From NCBI RefSeq assembly GCF_958301595.1, contig NZ_CATQJU010000001.1, positions 124,001-188,000 on the forward strand: a stretch of DNA of 64,000 nucleotides, read 5' to 3'. Made by a program: the position numbers and the translations under genes. How positions within the stretch are numbered: the stretch's first letter is position 1; every line of letters begins with the position of its first letter. Positions 43,797 through 52,561 of the stretch are shown piece after piece. This stretch comes from Porphyromonas vaginalis. Its GTDB lineage: Bacteria > Bacteroidota > Bacteroidia > Bacteroidales > Porphyromonadaceae. The notes below the pieces were generated by a model, which saw nothing but the letters and a program-made list of their open reading frames with translations, was not told where the DNA came from and ran no database searches.

Positions 43797-44735
43797 GTGT
43801 ACTACCCCGAGTTACTCACAGTCGTAGGTCCGACCGCTTGCGGTAAGACCGCCTTGGGTGTGGCTCTGGCTGAGGAGCTGCATGGCGCCATACTGAGTGG
43901 CGACAGCAGGCAGGTCTTCGTCGGCATGGACATAGGCACTGGCAAGGATCTAGACTCCTATACTACGGAGCGTGGCTCCATACCTCATTACCTTATAGAT
44001 GTTGTCCCAGCTGGACAGCCGTTCAACCTCTTTGAGTATGTGCGGCTCTTTGACGAGGCGTATCACGAGGTTGTCTCGCAGCAGCTCAAGCCGATCTTTG
44101 TCGGGGGATCAGGGCTCTATGTCGAGCAGGTGCTGCAGACGAAGCCTATGCACCAAGTGCCACCCGACGCTGCACTGCGACAGGAGCTAGAGCAGCTCAG
44201 CCTAGCCGACCTGCGAGCCATACTCAGTCGCTACCCACACGTAGAGCGTGTAGACCCAAGCTCGGCACGCAAGTGCATCCGAGCCATTGAGAAAGCACGA
44301 CACTATGCGCAGTACCCAGATCAGTATCAAGCCTATCGTGAGGCTCTTCGTAAAGCCAAGCAGCAGAAGCCCCCACTCATCATCGGGCTACGCTTAGCTC
44401 GTCAGGAGATCATACGACGCATAGACCAGCGTCTGCAGAGCAGACTGGAGGAGGGGATGGTCGCTGAGGTGGAGCGACTACTCGACGAGCAAGTCCCCGC
44501 CGACACGCTCATTGCGTATGGTCTGGAGTACCGCTTTATTACCTTATACTTACAGGGTCAGCTGAGCTACGCCGAGATGGAGGAGCAGTTAGCAACCGCT
44601 ATTCATCAGTTTGCCAAGCGACAGATGACTTGGTTCCGAGGCATGACCCGCCGCGGACTACCTATACACTGGATCGACGGTCATCAGCCGGTCACCTACC
44701 AGTGCGACCGTGTGTTACGACTGCTGAAAGATTAG
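43797..44735 (+). CDS. miaA: tRNA dimethylallyltransferase (MiaA), GTG start
   Basis: Adds the dimethylallyl group to A37 of tRNAs that read UNN codons. The 312-residue length is typical. The P-loop GPTACGKT is at 11-18, followed by AILSGDSRQVFVGMDIGTGK, VPAGQPFNLFEY, FVGGSGLYVEQVL and the tRNA-recognition segment RQMTWFRG near the end. The start is a GTG; no in-frame ATG lies close enough to keep the P-loop strand. The upstream 140 bases carry a few loose 'caggctctttaatca' repeats only. It converges on a DUF4294 gene. Confidence 0.95.
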   Translation: MYYPELLTVVGPTACGKTALGVALAEELHGAILSGDSRQVFVGMDIGTGKDLDSYTTERGSIPHYLIDVVPAGQPFNLFEYVRLFDEAYHEVVSQQLKPIFVGGSGLYVEQVLQTKPMHQVPPDAALRQELEQLSLADLRAILSRYPHVERVDPSSARKCIRAIEKARHYAQYPDQYQAYREALRKAKQQKPPLIIGLRLARQEIIRRIDQRLQSRLEEGMVAEVERLLDEQVPADTLIAYGLEYRFITLYLQGQLSYAEMEEQLATAIHQFAKRQMTWFRGMTRRGLPIHWIDGHQPVTYQCDRVLRLLKD

Positions 44736-44751
44736 TAGGTGGGGAAGCGTG

Positions 44752-45384
44752 CTAGAGCAAGCCGTTTCTCCAAAGGTAGATAATGCGCTCTGTGACCGCA
44801 TCATCCTCAACATGCTCTGGATCAAACTTCACATCTAGATTGCCCCCGTACAGCTTCGCAAAGGCGTTGTACCAGGTAGCGGTGAACCCGCCATAGATCG
44901 ACTTAACGATCTCATACCCCGTCGAGCCAGTCTCTCTATTGACCAGCTTGATGAGGAGCAGTCCCTGTCCGAGGGTCAGATTCTTCATACGTGGTGTATA
45001 TTCCTTGACCAGCTCTTTCTTGACTCGCGCCAAGTGTGCCCGTCGCTCACGCTCCGTCGGGAAGGTCTCCACATATTCGTACGTCTCAATAATCATACGA
45101 CTCAGCTCCTCTGCGATAGGTAGCACCTTCTTGACATCTCGCACACGACGCCAGTAGGCGTAGCGCTCAGTCTTAGTGAGCGGTCTGTGAGGAGTCCCAT
45201 AGACTCGTACTTCAGGCAGCTGTATACTGGCGATATCCTCATCAGATAGTGTGTCAGGGACCTGTACAAAAAGCTCATCCATGTCGCTACAGTTCGGTGA
45301 CATGTTGGCACCCTTTAGCCCTTTAGCAGAGAGCAGTATGAGGGGCAGCAGTGAGCAGATAAAGAGCTTAGACAAATATTTCAT
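44752..45384 (-). CDS. DUF4294 family secreted protein
   Basis: A 210-residue protein with an N-terminal hydrophobic segment (LFICSLLPLILLSA) acting as a signal peptide. The conserved core has IQLPEVRVYG, TKTERYAYWRRVRDVKKVLPIAEEL and LTLGQGLLLIKLVNRETGSTGYEIVKSIYGGFTATWYN (read in two parts), the hallmark of DUF4294. It probably acts in the periplasm; the role is unknown. Confidence 0.87.
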   Translation of the reverse strand: MKYLSKLFICSLLPLILLSAKGLKGANMSPNCSDMDELFVQVPDTLSDEDIASIQLPEVRVYGTPHRPLTKTERYAYWRRVRDVKKVLPIAEELSRMIIETYEYVETFPTERERRAHLARVKKELVKEYTPRMKNLTLGQGLLLIKLVNRETGSTGYEIVKSIYGGFTATWYNAFAKLYGGNLDVKFDPEHVEDDAVTERIIYLWRNGLL

Positions 45385-45418
45385 AGTTACAAATGCCGTG
45401 TCTTATGAGAGAATTTGT

Positions 45419-45426
45419 TACCTTTG
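45419..45426 (+). promoter_or_regulatory. -7 element TACCTTTG for the DUF2807 gene
   Basis: TACCTTTG 75 bases before the chosen start at 45502. Because it lies inside the longest open frame (from 45415), it argues that the upstream ATG is not used. Confidence 0.55.
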
Positions 45427-45501
45427 ACGATCAATAGGAAGTACCTGACAAAGATACAACTAATTGAAGAACCTCATACCAACCTATTGACCAGTCAAGT
45501 C

Positions 45502-46350
45502 ATGTCTTATAAGTCTATACTAACCTCCTCCATACTCCTCCTTGTCGTCCTGTGTGGGTGCTGCACCTCTAGCTGCGTCTACAAGAAAGGATCTAAAGCA
45601 ATGACACAACAAGAGGTCAACTTCAGAGACTTCACTGCGATCAATGCCAATCGTGGTGTGGACCTCGAGATCACACAAGGTGCTGAGTACTCGGTGTCTA
45701 TCTCTGCTCCCGAGAAGTATAAGGACGATGTCAAGATCGAGCAGAAGGGTGAGACCCTCTACATCAGCTTGCAGCAAGATGTCAAGTACCCCTTTGACTC
45801 TGACGACATCACCATCCATATCACGATGCCCCACATCACCAAGATAGATCTGGCGGGAGCTGCGGATGCTTGTTTCATTGGGCAGTTTGAGGCACCACAG
45901 TTCACAGCTCATCTGTCAGGCTCCTCAGAGATAGAGGATCTCGCTATCGTAGCTGACGAGGTGAGCATCGAAGCTTCTGGAGCTAGCGAACTATCTGGCA
46001 CTATACAGGCCAAGCGAGCTATGGCAAACCTAACAGGAGCCTCCAAACTCGATCTGATCGTTAATCAGCTAAGCCAGCTGACCATGCAGCTCTCAGGCAG
46101 CTCAAGCAGTGAGCTAAAAGGCGCTATCACCAACCTGCAGGCTACACTCTCAGGTGCCTCTGAGATTGATGGCGAGGAGCTAGCCGTCTCAGACCTTGAC
46201 CTCTCTCTCTCTGGAGCCTCCTCCGCAGATATTCGCAATAGCGGCACCCTACGCTATAAGCTGTCGGGAGCCTCTGAGCTCACCATCTATGGCTCTCCTA
46301 GAGTCCTCGACTCGCAGAGTGATCGCTCTTCATCCATTGAGATGCGCTAG
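45502..46350 (+). CDS. DUF2807 (head GIN domain) secreted/lipoprotein
   Basis: The start at 45502 gives the signal MSYKSILTSSILLLVVLCGCC...SSC, likely a lipoprotein; the frame is open 87 bases further upstream but a promoter lies there. The mature chain of about 250 residues begins FRDFTAINANRGVDLEITQGAEYSV, a typical DUF2807 opening, and then consists of repeated Ser/Gly/Ala beta turns (LSGSSEIEDL, ASGASELSGTI, LTGASKLDL, LSGASEIDGE, LSGASSADI, LSGASELTIYG). This is a right-handed beta-helix-like fold known in Bacteroidetes 'GIN domain' proteins. Function unknown, probably envelope-associated. Confidence 0.88.
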   Translation: MSYKSILTSSILLLVVLCGCCTSSCVYKKGSKAMTQQEVNFRDFTAINANRGVDLEITQGAEYSVSISAPEKYKDDVKIEQKGETLYISLQQDVKYPFDSDDITIHITMPHITKIDLAGAADACFIGQFEAPQFTAHLSGSSEIEDLAIVADEVSIEASGASELSGTIQAKRAMANLTGASKLDLIVNQLSQLTMQLSGSSSSELKGAITNLQATLSGASEIDGEELAVSDLDLSLSGASSADIRNSGTLRYKLSGASELTIYGSPRVLDSQSDRSSSIEMR

Positions 46351-46395
46351 CCGGGAGCCCGCACACGTCACATCGTTCATCTCTTATCAGTAGCT

Positions 46396-46767
46396 ATGTC
46401 CTCTATCAAAGAGTCTATAAGTCGTATCAAAGGTCGTATCAAGCGCCTGAGTGCTGAGCACCCCAAGCGGGCGCAAGCTTTCCTGTGTGGCTTGATCGTC
46501 TTGGGGATGGGTATCTACACCTTTGTCTTCAGCGACTCCAACCTCGGCAAGCAGCTCCGCTACTCGCATCGCATCCAGGCACTCACTGACGAGTGCAAGC
46601 GACTCGATGAGGCTTATCGTAGCGACAGCCTGAAGATAGACAGCTATAAGCAGGACAAAGCTTCGCTAGAGCGCATCGCTCGCGAAGAGTATCGTATGCA
46701 GCGCCCTGATGAAGTCGTCTTTCTCATCAAAGATAGACCCGACTCCGAGGGAGAAACAAGCGAATAG
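46396..46767 (+). CDS. DivIC/FtsB-like septum formation initiator
   Basis: A 123-residue single-pass protein: a basic cytoplasmic N-terminus of about 27 residues, a membrane helix (AFLCGLIVLGMGIYTFVF), a periplasmic coiled coil (about 55-90, IQALTDECKRLDEAYRSDSL) and the family ending ASLERIAREEYRMQRPDEVVFLI. FtsB/DivIC proteins act in the divisome. It leads into a small membrane-protein gene and a pseudouridine synthase gene. Confidence 0.85.
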   Translation: MSSIKESISRIKGRIKRLSAEHPKRAQAFLCGLIVLGMGIYTFVFSDSNLGKQLRYSHRIQALTDECKRLDEAYRSDSLKIDSYKQDKASLERIAREEYRMQRPDEVVFLIKDRPDSEGETSE

Positions 46768-46817
46768 CCCCTCCTCCGACTAGACGCGCATCTCTAAGTT
46801 TACACGAACCACAATCT

Positions 46818-47198
46818 ATGTCTCAACCGAAGTTCAACCGACAACGCCTCCTAGATCTGTTCTATCGAATAGGTTTGATACTGATGTTCGTAAGTCTAGC
46901 TCTACCGCTCTTCTACGAGGGCCAGGCTACGGGCTACATACTGCTGGTCGGATCGCTACTCTACACGCTGAGTCAAGCTTTGAGCGATAGGACTGGCATA
47001 GACCTCCGCACGAAGCGACTACGAGGCATAGCACTCCTAGCAGGAGCCCTCTTTGTCGCAGGCTCCTACCTCTTTATCGTAGAGCAGTCATACTGGAGAC
47101 TCGTACTCATGATCGCGTCACTCCTGCTACTCTACTCCAACGTAGTACTCCTATACCACACTCCTCGCTCCAAAGAAGAGCCACCAGCCGAAGAGTAA
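46818..47198 (+). CDS. Small four-helix membrane protein, unknown function
   Basis: A 126-residue protein with four hydrophobic segments (IGLILMFVSLALPLFY, YILLVGSLLYTLSQAL, IALLAGALFVAGSYLFIV, LVLMIASLLLLYSNVVLLY) and a short charged tail. I do not recognise a family. It sits 50 bases after the DivIC-like gene and 15 bases before the pseudouridine synthase gene, so it is probably co-transcribed with both. Confidence 0.72.
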   Translation: MSQPKFNRQRLLDLFYRIGLILMFVSLALPLFYEGQATGYILLVGSLLYTLSQALSDRTGIDLRTKRLRGIALLAGALFVAGSYLFIVEQSYWRLVLMIASLLLLYSNVVLLYHTPRSKEEPPAEE

Positions 47199-47213
47199 GT
47201 TACCAAGCACAGC

Positions 47214-48221
47214 ATGCCAACGAATAGTATTAGAAAAGCTCCGCAACGTGAGCGCATCTACACCTTTACAGCAAAGGAGTCGGGTGCACTCCTCGAGATA
47301 CTCTTCGCGCTACTTCCAGAGTTAAGTCGCACTACTGTCAAGCAGTATCTACGCAATCGATGTGTCGTGCTGAGAGGAGAGACGACCACGCAGTTTGACG
47401 CACCCGTCGCCACGGGAGACTCCATAGAGATCTACAACGTAGGAGCTGCCGAAACACTACAGCACCCGCTCATTGAGGAGTTGTACCGCGACGAGCAGTT
47501 CATCGTTTTACACAAGCGTCCTGGCATCCCCACTATCTCTGTCGGAGGAGCCAGCAAGAGCAGTCTCTTTCAGGTCGTAACGCATCATCTCAAGAAGGTC
47601 GATCCGAACGAAAAGATCTTCTTGCTCAATCGTCTCGACCGAGACACCGAGGGTATCATCATCGTAGCGCGTGACAGACAGCTACAGCAAGACTTGCTCG
47701 CCGAGTGGCGCAGCTTCATCCTGTCGAATAGCTTTGAGGCAGTCGTACTAGGCTCTCTCGAAGCTAGCAGTGGTGAGTTGACGACCCGTCCGACCAAGGA
47801 TAAGAAGAGGGGTGCCGACAAGCGACGCTCTGCCACCTCGTCCACCAGAGACAAGAAGCCAGCCTCCTTTAGAGCTAGCTACGAGGTCCTCTCTACAGGC
47901 CCTTATATCACGAGAGTAAGTCTCTCACTACTCACACGCAATAATAGCATCCGCTCCACGCTCGCTAGCATAGGTCACCCGCTCCTTGGGGATCGTCGTG
48001 CCAGTGAGTCCATCGCGCCAGCGCTCAGCAAGTACCTAGCACTGCGCACCACCGAGCTAACCATCTTCCACCCCATCAGGAGAGAGAAGATGCAGTTCAC
48101 CCTAGACACACCACTTGTCAACCTAGACAAGATCTCTCAAGCACGTCTCACCGCAGCCCAAAAGGAAGCACTGCTCGTAGAGACGACAGCATCTGATCAA
48201 CGCAAGAAACGAAATCAATAA
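47214..48221 (+). CDS. RluA-family pseudouridine synthase
   Basis: A 335-residue enzyme. The N-terminal 80 residues resemble an S4 RNA-binding domain (LPELSRTTVKQYLRNRCVVLRG). The catalytic domain has the RluA motif LNRLDRDTEGIIIVA with the catalytic Asp (in 'RLDRDT'), preceded by VLHKRPGIPTIS. A low-complexity basic insertion (RPTKDKKRGADKRRS, about 190-215) interrupts the domain, and RSTLASIGHPLLGDRRASES closes it. The rRNA or tRNA target cannot be told. The usual His before the motif is Asn here (NRLD), as in many Bacteroidales homologues. Confidence 0.88.
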   Translation: MPTNSIRKAPQRERIYTFTAKESGALLEILFALLPELSRTTVKQYLRNRCVVLRGETTTQFDAPVATGDSIEIYNVGAAETLQHPLIEELYRDEQFIVLHKRPGIPTISVGGASKSSLFQVVTHHLKKVDPNEKIFLLNRLDRDTEGIIIVARDRQLQQDLLAEWRSFILSNSFEAVVLGSLEASSGELTTRPTKDKKRGADKRRSATSSTRDKKPASFRASYEVLSTGPYITRVSLSLLTRNNSIRSTLASIGHPLLGDRRASESIAPALSKYLALRTTELTIFHPIRREKMQFTLDTPLVNLDKISQARLTAAQKEALLVETTASDQRKKRNQ

Positions 48222-48246
48222 CCAAATAAATTATAAGCTTAACCAG

Positions 48247-50331
48247 ATGATTATGAAGCAACGCTCGAAGTACTTACTACTTCTCATTACACTTTTATTC
48301 ATCGGAGTCCCCAAACTAGCCGCACAGGCTGGTGGCATGATCGACCCCGTCAAGTTTTCACAGCAGATAACTGACGATGGCAAGAAGACAGTCACCGTAT
48401 CTATCACAGCTCGCGTCATTGACGGCTGGCACCTCTACGATCAGAACCTACCATCAGGAGGCCCCGTCTCACTCGTGTTTCACACCGACAAGCTCAAAGG
48501 AGCTAAGGCGCTAGGGGGCTTCAAGGCAAACAAAGCTCCTCATCGCTACACCGATGATATCTTCGGTATAGAGGTACGAGAGTTTGCGGGGACAGTCACC
48601 TTCTCCCAGAAACTAGAGATTACAGACCCGAAGGCTTTCGTCTATGAAGGTCAGCTCAAGGGTCAGGCCTGCCAAGACAACTGCGTACTCGTAGACTACG
48701 ACTTCAACTTCAGCTCCAAGCAGCTCTCCAAGGCTATGCTAGCCGTAGCTGCCAGCGAGCCCGCAGAGACGACTGACGAGGAGGCCACGCCGGGGGCTGA
48801 GGCAGACAGCACCGAGACAGCTCTTGGTGCCAGTGATAGCCTCTCCGTCGGTGCTAACTCAGCGAGCTTCTCAGAGGCTAACTACTGGGCACCCGTCATA
48901 GATCAACTCAAGGAGTATGGCGACCGCAACCAGAAGCAGTCTACCGCTGGTCTTCTGTACATCTTTATCTACGGCTTCCTCGGTGGTCTCATCGCTCTGA
49001 TTACTCCATGCGTATGGCCTATGATCCCGATGACCGTGAGCTTCTTCCTCAAGCGCACCAAGTCTCGCAAGGCTGCCATACGTGATGCAATGATCTACGG
49101 ACTCTCTATCATAGTCATCTATGTAGCCCTAGGACTTATCATCACCGCTATCTTTGGTGCTAGTGCCTTGAACAACCTAGCAACCAATGCGGTCTTTAAC
49201 ATCATCTTCTTCCTCATACTAGTTCTCTTTGCCGTCTCCTTCTTTGGAGCCTTCGAACTAGTTCTGCCAGCTAAGTGGACCAACAAGATGGACTCTAAGG
49301 CAGACAGCACCACGGGTCTACTCTCCATCTTCTTTATGGCGTTTACCCTCGTACTCGTCTCCTTCTCTTGTACAGGTCCTATCATCGGTACCCTCCTCGT
49401 ACAGGCTGGTACCTCAGGCGAGATCGTCGCTCCAGCCATCGGTATGATCGGCTTTGCACTAGCACTAGCACTACCCTTCTCGCTCTTCGCCATCTTCCCC
49501 AACATGTTGCAAAACATGCCAAAGAGTGGCGGTTGGCTCAACTCTGTCAAGGTGGTCCTCGGATTCCTCGAGCTAGCACTCTCGCTCAAGTTCCTCTCCG
49601 TTGCCGACCTCGCTTACGGCTGGGGTATCCTCGATCGTGAGACCTTCCTAGCACTCTGGATCATCATCTTCGCACTGCTAGGCTTCTACCTACTCGGCAA
49701 GATCCGTCTACCGCACGACACGCCACTGGAGAAGATCAGCGTCTCTCGCCTCTTTATGGCGATCATCTCCCTAGCCTTCTCCGTCTATATGATCCCAGGT
49801 CTGTGGGGTGCTCCGCTCAAGTCTATCACCGCCTTTGCACCGCCACTCTACACGCAAGACTTCAACCTATACGACGGTGAGGTACACGCTAAGTTTGACG
49901 ACTTTGACGCTGGTATGCGCTATGCTCAAGAGACGGGCAAGCCGGTCCTACTAGACTTCTCAGGCTTCGGCTGTGTCAACTGCCGTGAGATGGAAAACTC
50001 CGTCTGGATCGACCCGACCGTCAAGGGGCTCCTCGAGGATGACTACATCCTCATCACCCTCATGGTCGATGACAAGACCGCTCTGCCAGAGATCATTGAG
50101 GTAGAGGAAAACGGCTCTGTCAAGAAGCTCCGCACCATCGGTGACAAGTGGAGCTACCTGCAGCGTAGTAAGTTTGCCGCCAATGCGCAGCCTTACTACA
50201 TCGCCATCGATCCTGCGGGCAACCCGCTGAGTGCATCGTATGCCCATGACACCGATATCAGCAAGTATATCGACTTCCTCAAGGGCGGCCTCAAGGAGTA
50301 CGAAGTACGTAAGAAGGAGCTGGCAAAGTAA
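48247..50331 (+). CDS. dsbD: Thiol:disulfide interchange protein DsbD
   Basis: Moves electrons from cytoplasmic thioredoxin to periplasmic thiol proteins. The 694-residue protein has all three parts. After a signal peptide comes an N-terminal domain with the pair C142/C146 (GQACQDNC). Eight membrane helices follow, with the redox cysteines in LITPCVWPMIP (C255) and FSCTGP (C375). A C-terminal thioredoxin domain has GFGCVNCREME (C576/C579). The N-domain motif CxxxC is slightly different from the E. coli pattern but usual for Bacteroidetes. It could reduce the thioredoxin-fold lipoprotein at 7452-8453 (inference). Confidence 0.93.
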   Translation: MIMKQRSKYLLLLITLLFIGVPKLAAQAGGMIDPVKFSQQITDDGKKTVTVSITARVIDGWHLYDQNLPSGGPVSLVFHTDKLKGAKALGGFKANKAPHRYTDDIFGIEVREFAGTVTFSQKLEITDPKAFVYEGQLKGQACQDNCVLVDYDFNFSSKQLSKAMLAVAASEPAETTDEEATPGAEADSTETALGASDSLSVGANSASFSEANYWAPVIDQLKEYGDRNQKQSTAGLLYIFIYGFLGGLIALITPCVWPMIPMTVSFFLKRTKSRKAAIRDAMIYGLSIIVIYVALGLIITAIFGASALNNLATNAVFNIIFFLILVLFAVSFFGAFELVLPAKWTNKMDSKADSTTGLLSIFFMAFTLVLVSFSCTGPIIGTLLVQAGTSGEIVAPAIGMIGFALALALPFSLFAIFPNMLQNMPKSGGWLNSVKVVLGFLELALSLKFLSVADLAYGWGILDRETFLALWIIIFALLGFYLLGKIRLPHDTPLEKISVSRLFMAIISLAFSVYMIPGLWGAPLKSITAFAPPLYTQDFNLYDGEVHAKFDDFDAGMRYAQETGKPVLLDFSGFGCVNCREMENSVWIDPTVKGLLEDDYILITLMVDDKTALPEIIEVEENGSVKKLRTIGDKWSYLQRSKFAANAQPYYIAIDPAGNPLSASYAHDTDISKYIDFLKGGLKEYEVRKKELAK

Positions 50332-50354
50332 CCCGCCCTCCTACTAACTAAAGC

Positions 50355-50393
50355 GAGAGCCTCTATCGCAGCAGCGGTAGAGGCTCTCTTTTT
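50355..50393 (+). terminator. Terminator of dsbD
   Basis: GAGAGCCTCTA-TCGC/GCGG-TAGAGGCTCTC (15 bp stem with one G-U) followed by TTTTT. Confidence 0.9.
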
Positions 50394-50477
50394 GACTTGT
50401 CTTTCGCATGATACACTCTTAGGGCAAACGATTGTCGTGTCTCTGCGAATCCCTAGTGCCATCCGTATGGCACTGCA

Positions 50478-50520
50478 GTTTCTTACCTAGGAAACTAGAG
50501 TTTCTTCCGTATGAAACTGG
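50478..50520. repeat. Palindromic gtttc/gaaac units related to the 22 bp minisatellite
   Basis: GTTTCTTACCTAGGAAAC and GAAACTAGAGTTTC overlap here, followed by atgaaactgg. The units resemble those at 30315-30405. Together with the adjacent M2 copy they fill 50478-50707. Confidence 0.55.
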
Positions 50521-50532
50521 AGAGCCAACGGG

Positions 50533-50707
50533 GAGACTGTTGCAAAAGTCAACAGTCTCACAATCTTGCAAGCAAGATTGTCCAGACTTTGCAGAAAGGA
50601 TGAAACGCAAGGCACTGAGGGTGAGGTCTGAAGGGAGCATGCATCCGTATGTGACCGAAGCCGAATCCCGAAAGCAACACAGCGATTCGCCTTTATGCAA
50701 CAGTCTC
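50533..50707 (+). repeat. Miniature element M2, copy 2, with a 6 bp target duplication
   Basis: A 175 bp copy of the element found at 22888-23062, in the opposite orientation. AACGGG borders it on both sides, as expected for a target duplication. The left end is the 27-base hairpin GAGACTGTTGC...CAACAGTCTC. ORFs in both directions across it are by-products. Confidence 0.85.
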
Positions 50708-50771
50708 AACGGGGGGCACTGAGTCGGGCCTAGGAGCGTTTGCGCGGGAGGGGGGTAATTATAGATACGAT

Positions 50772-50807
50772 GAGAGGAGCTATCCGTCTAGGCGGGTAGC
50801 TCCTCTC
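50772..50807 (-). terminator. Hairpin terminator after the TPR/OmpA-like lipoprotein gene
   Basis: GAGAGGAGCTA-CCG and CGG-TAGCTCCTCTC form a 14-15 bp stem about 40 bases downstream of the stop. The minus-strand tail (ATCGTATCTATAATT) is only moderately T-rich. Confidence 0.6.
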
Positions 50808-50848
50808 GTGCGTTGCGGGTGACGCTATATTACGTCACACCTGTTGTG

Positions 50849-52537
50849 TTATTTGACCAGAGCGACGAACTCAGGTGTCTGGCTGAAGGCTGCAAACTCG
50901 AGGTCACGCTGTGCACGCAGTGCATAGCTGCTATCCTGTGCGATAGCTGAGCGGAGGTTGCTGATGAGTCCCTGCAGATCGTTGGTACGAGCTGCGACCA
51001 CTGCCTTGAGATATGCGGTCTCGCCATTAGGCTGTGCGACAGCAGCGAGGGTGCGTGTAGCATCTGCGTACTGCCCCTGCATGATCTGAGCGATGGCTAG
51101 CGTGTTCGATGGCGTATTGCCAAAGGAGCGGATAGCGTCGGCATACTTGCCCTCGTGCATCTGGAGGAGTCCGATGCCCTGACCAGCCTCGGGTACCTCT
51201 ACGGCACTACCCATGAGGCGCTGAGCTGCTGCTAGGTCGCCACGGTCGAGAGCGAGGAGTGCTTCGTTCATATTAGAAGCAGCGTTGGGCTGGATCTTCT
51301 GAGCCTTTGCGAAGTAGCTTGCAGCCTGCTCGTAGTTGCCCTGAGCGAGGTAGAGCGTACCGATGTTGTTGTACGCACGATAGTCGTTGGGATAGAGCTG
51401 CGTAGCCTGCTGGTAAGCGTTCATCTGGTCCTTAGCATTGTCATAGAGCGTAGCGGTGTAGAGGATCTCCTCGATGGTGAGACGACCTGGGCGCTGTGCC
51501 ATAAACATCTTGAGCTCGTCATCGCTCTTGCCGATGATGCGTACATTGGCATTGAGACGTGAGCGGCGTAGCTCGGGGAGAATCTCGTCAGCAAGCTGTG
51601 TGAAGACGTGCGAGAGGTTGCGTATCTCACGCTCACGATCCTCAGGATCGGGATACATAGAGAGGACACGTAGGACTAGCTCCTTGTCCTGTATGTTGCT
51701 CGCCTCAAGAAGCTTCTGGAAGCCGTCCCAGTCCTCAGCGGTGTAGTGTGCGTTGACCTCGATCTTCTTATTGCCCAGCTTACGAGCTATGACACTAGAA
51801 GTGTTGCGCTCACGCTGTGCCGAGAGACGCTCGTTAAGGTCCTGAGCACCATCGGGAGAGGCGTAGGCCTGGATCTCGATGTCTACCTCCTGGTTGGGCA
51901 CCTGATAAGCGTTGTCGACGACATCTTGCCAGTCCTTGACCTCACGCTTGTTGAGCTCAGCAGCACGTACCTCAGCACGGTTGATGAGGAACTTGAGGTC
52001 GGCCGTGTACTGCTCCTTGATGACTCTCTGGAAAGCGTCACGAGCCAGAGCTGGCGTGACATCGCTAATGCTAGCTAGACCAGCAGTCATGATGGTACCA
52101 CGAGCCACCTTGATAGCGGGGAGGTTGACCTTCTTGCCCTTGACCGTAGCGGTAAAGGTGAGGTAAAGGTCGCTCTGCTCCATACCAGGCTTGTACTCAA
52201 AAGCAAAAGGTACGATGACGCTACCACCACGCTCGTAAGAGATAGTCTGGTAGTTGTCACGGACGTTCTCGCCCTGTATGGTGACAGTCTGACCTGTCAC
52301 GCTAGTACCCGCGTAGCGTAGCTGGGGGGTGATGTTGACGATAGCACGCTTGTGGCACCACTTAGCAGGTAGCGTCAGACGGACCTGCCCAGGGATCTGC
52401 GTACCCACCAGTGTCAGGGGGTTAGGATCTACCTGAGCTGCAGAGCCATTGAGGGGCTTGAGCCTGCAAGCACACGAAGAGACCAAGACCGCTAGTAGTA
52501 GAGCGGTGGTGATCTTTAGTAAGTTTCGATAAGTCAT
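50849..52537 (-). CDS. Lipoprotein with OmpA-like and TPR regions
   Basis: A 562-residue lipoprotein (signal ending LLAVLVSSC, Cys22). Residues about 35-165 form a beta region (LTLPAKWCHKRAIVNITPQL). The middle (about 215-250) has EIQAYASPDGAQDLNERLSA followed by QRERN, the OmpA-C-like pattern 'SPDG...N..LS..R'. The C-terminal 200 residues are TPR repeats (YNNIGTLYLAQGNYEQAASYFAKAQKI read in two parts; GIGLLQMHEGKYADAIRSF). Such proteins are common in Bacteroidales outer membranes. The exact role is unknown. It lies 24 bases downstream of the YfhO-type gene. Confidence 0.82.
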   Translation of the reverse strand: MTYRNLLKITTALLLAVLVSSCACRLKPLNGSAAQVDPNPLTLVGTQIPGQVRLTLPAKWCHKRAIVNITPQLRYAGTSVTGQTVTIQGENVRDNYQTISYERGGSVIVPFAFEYKPGMEQSDLYLTFTATVKGKKVNLPAIKVARGTIMTAGLASISDVTPALARDAFQRVIKEQYTADLKFLINRAEVRAAELNKREVKDWQDVVDNAYQVPNQEVDIEIQAYASPDGAQDLNERLSAQRERNTSSVIARKLGNKKIEVNAHYTAEDWDGFQKLLEASNIQDKELVLRVLSMYPDPEDREREIRNLSHVFTQLADEILPELRRSRLNANVRIIGKSDDELKMFMAQRPGRLTIEEILYTATLYDNAKDQMNAYQQATQLYPNDYRAYNNIGTLYLAQGNYEQAASYFAKAQKIQPNAASNMNEALLALDRGDLAAAQRLMGSAVEVPEAGQGIGLLQMHEGKYADAIRSFGNTPSNTLAIAQIMQGQYADATRTLAAVAQPNGETAYLKAVVAARTNDLQGLISNLRSAIAQDSSYALRAQRDLEFAAFSQTPEFVALVK

Positions 52538-52561
52538 AGTTTGATCTATATATAAAGGTAA

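Noticed and set aside
45415-45501. Upstream start for the DUF2807 gene
   Set aside because: A promoter -7 element lies within the extension, and the signal peptide begins at 45502.
50419-50722. ORFs of about 96 codons on both strands
   Set aside because: They span the M2 element, whose open frames recur wherever it inserts (see 22805-23164).
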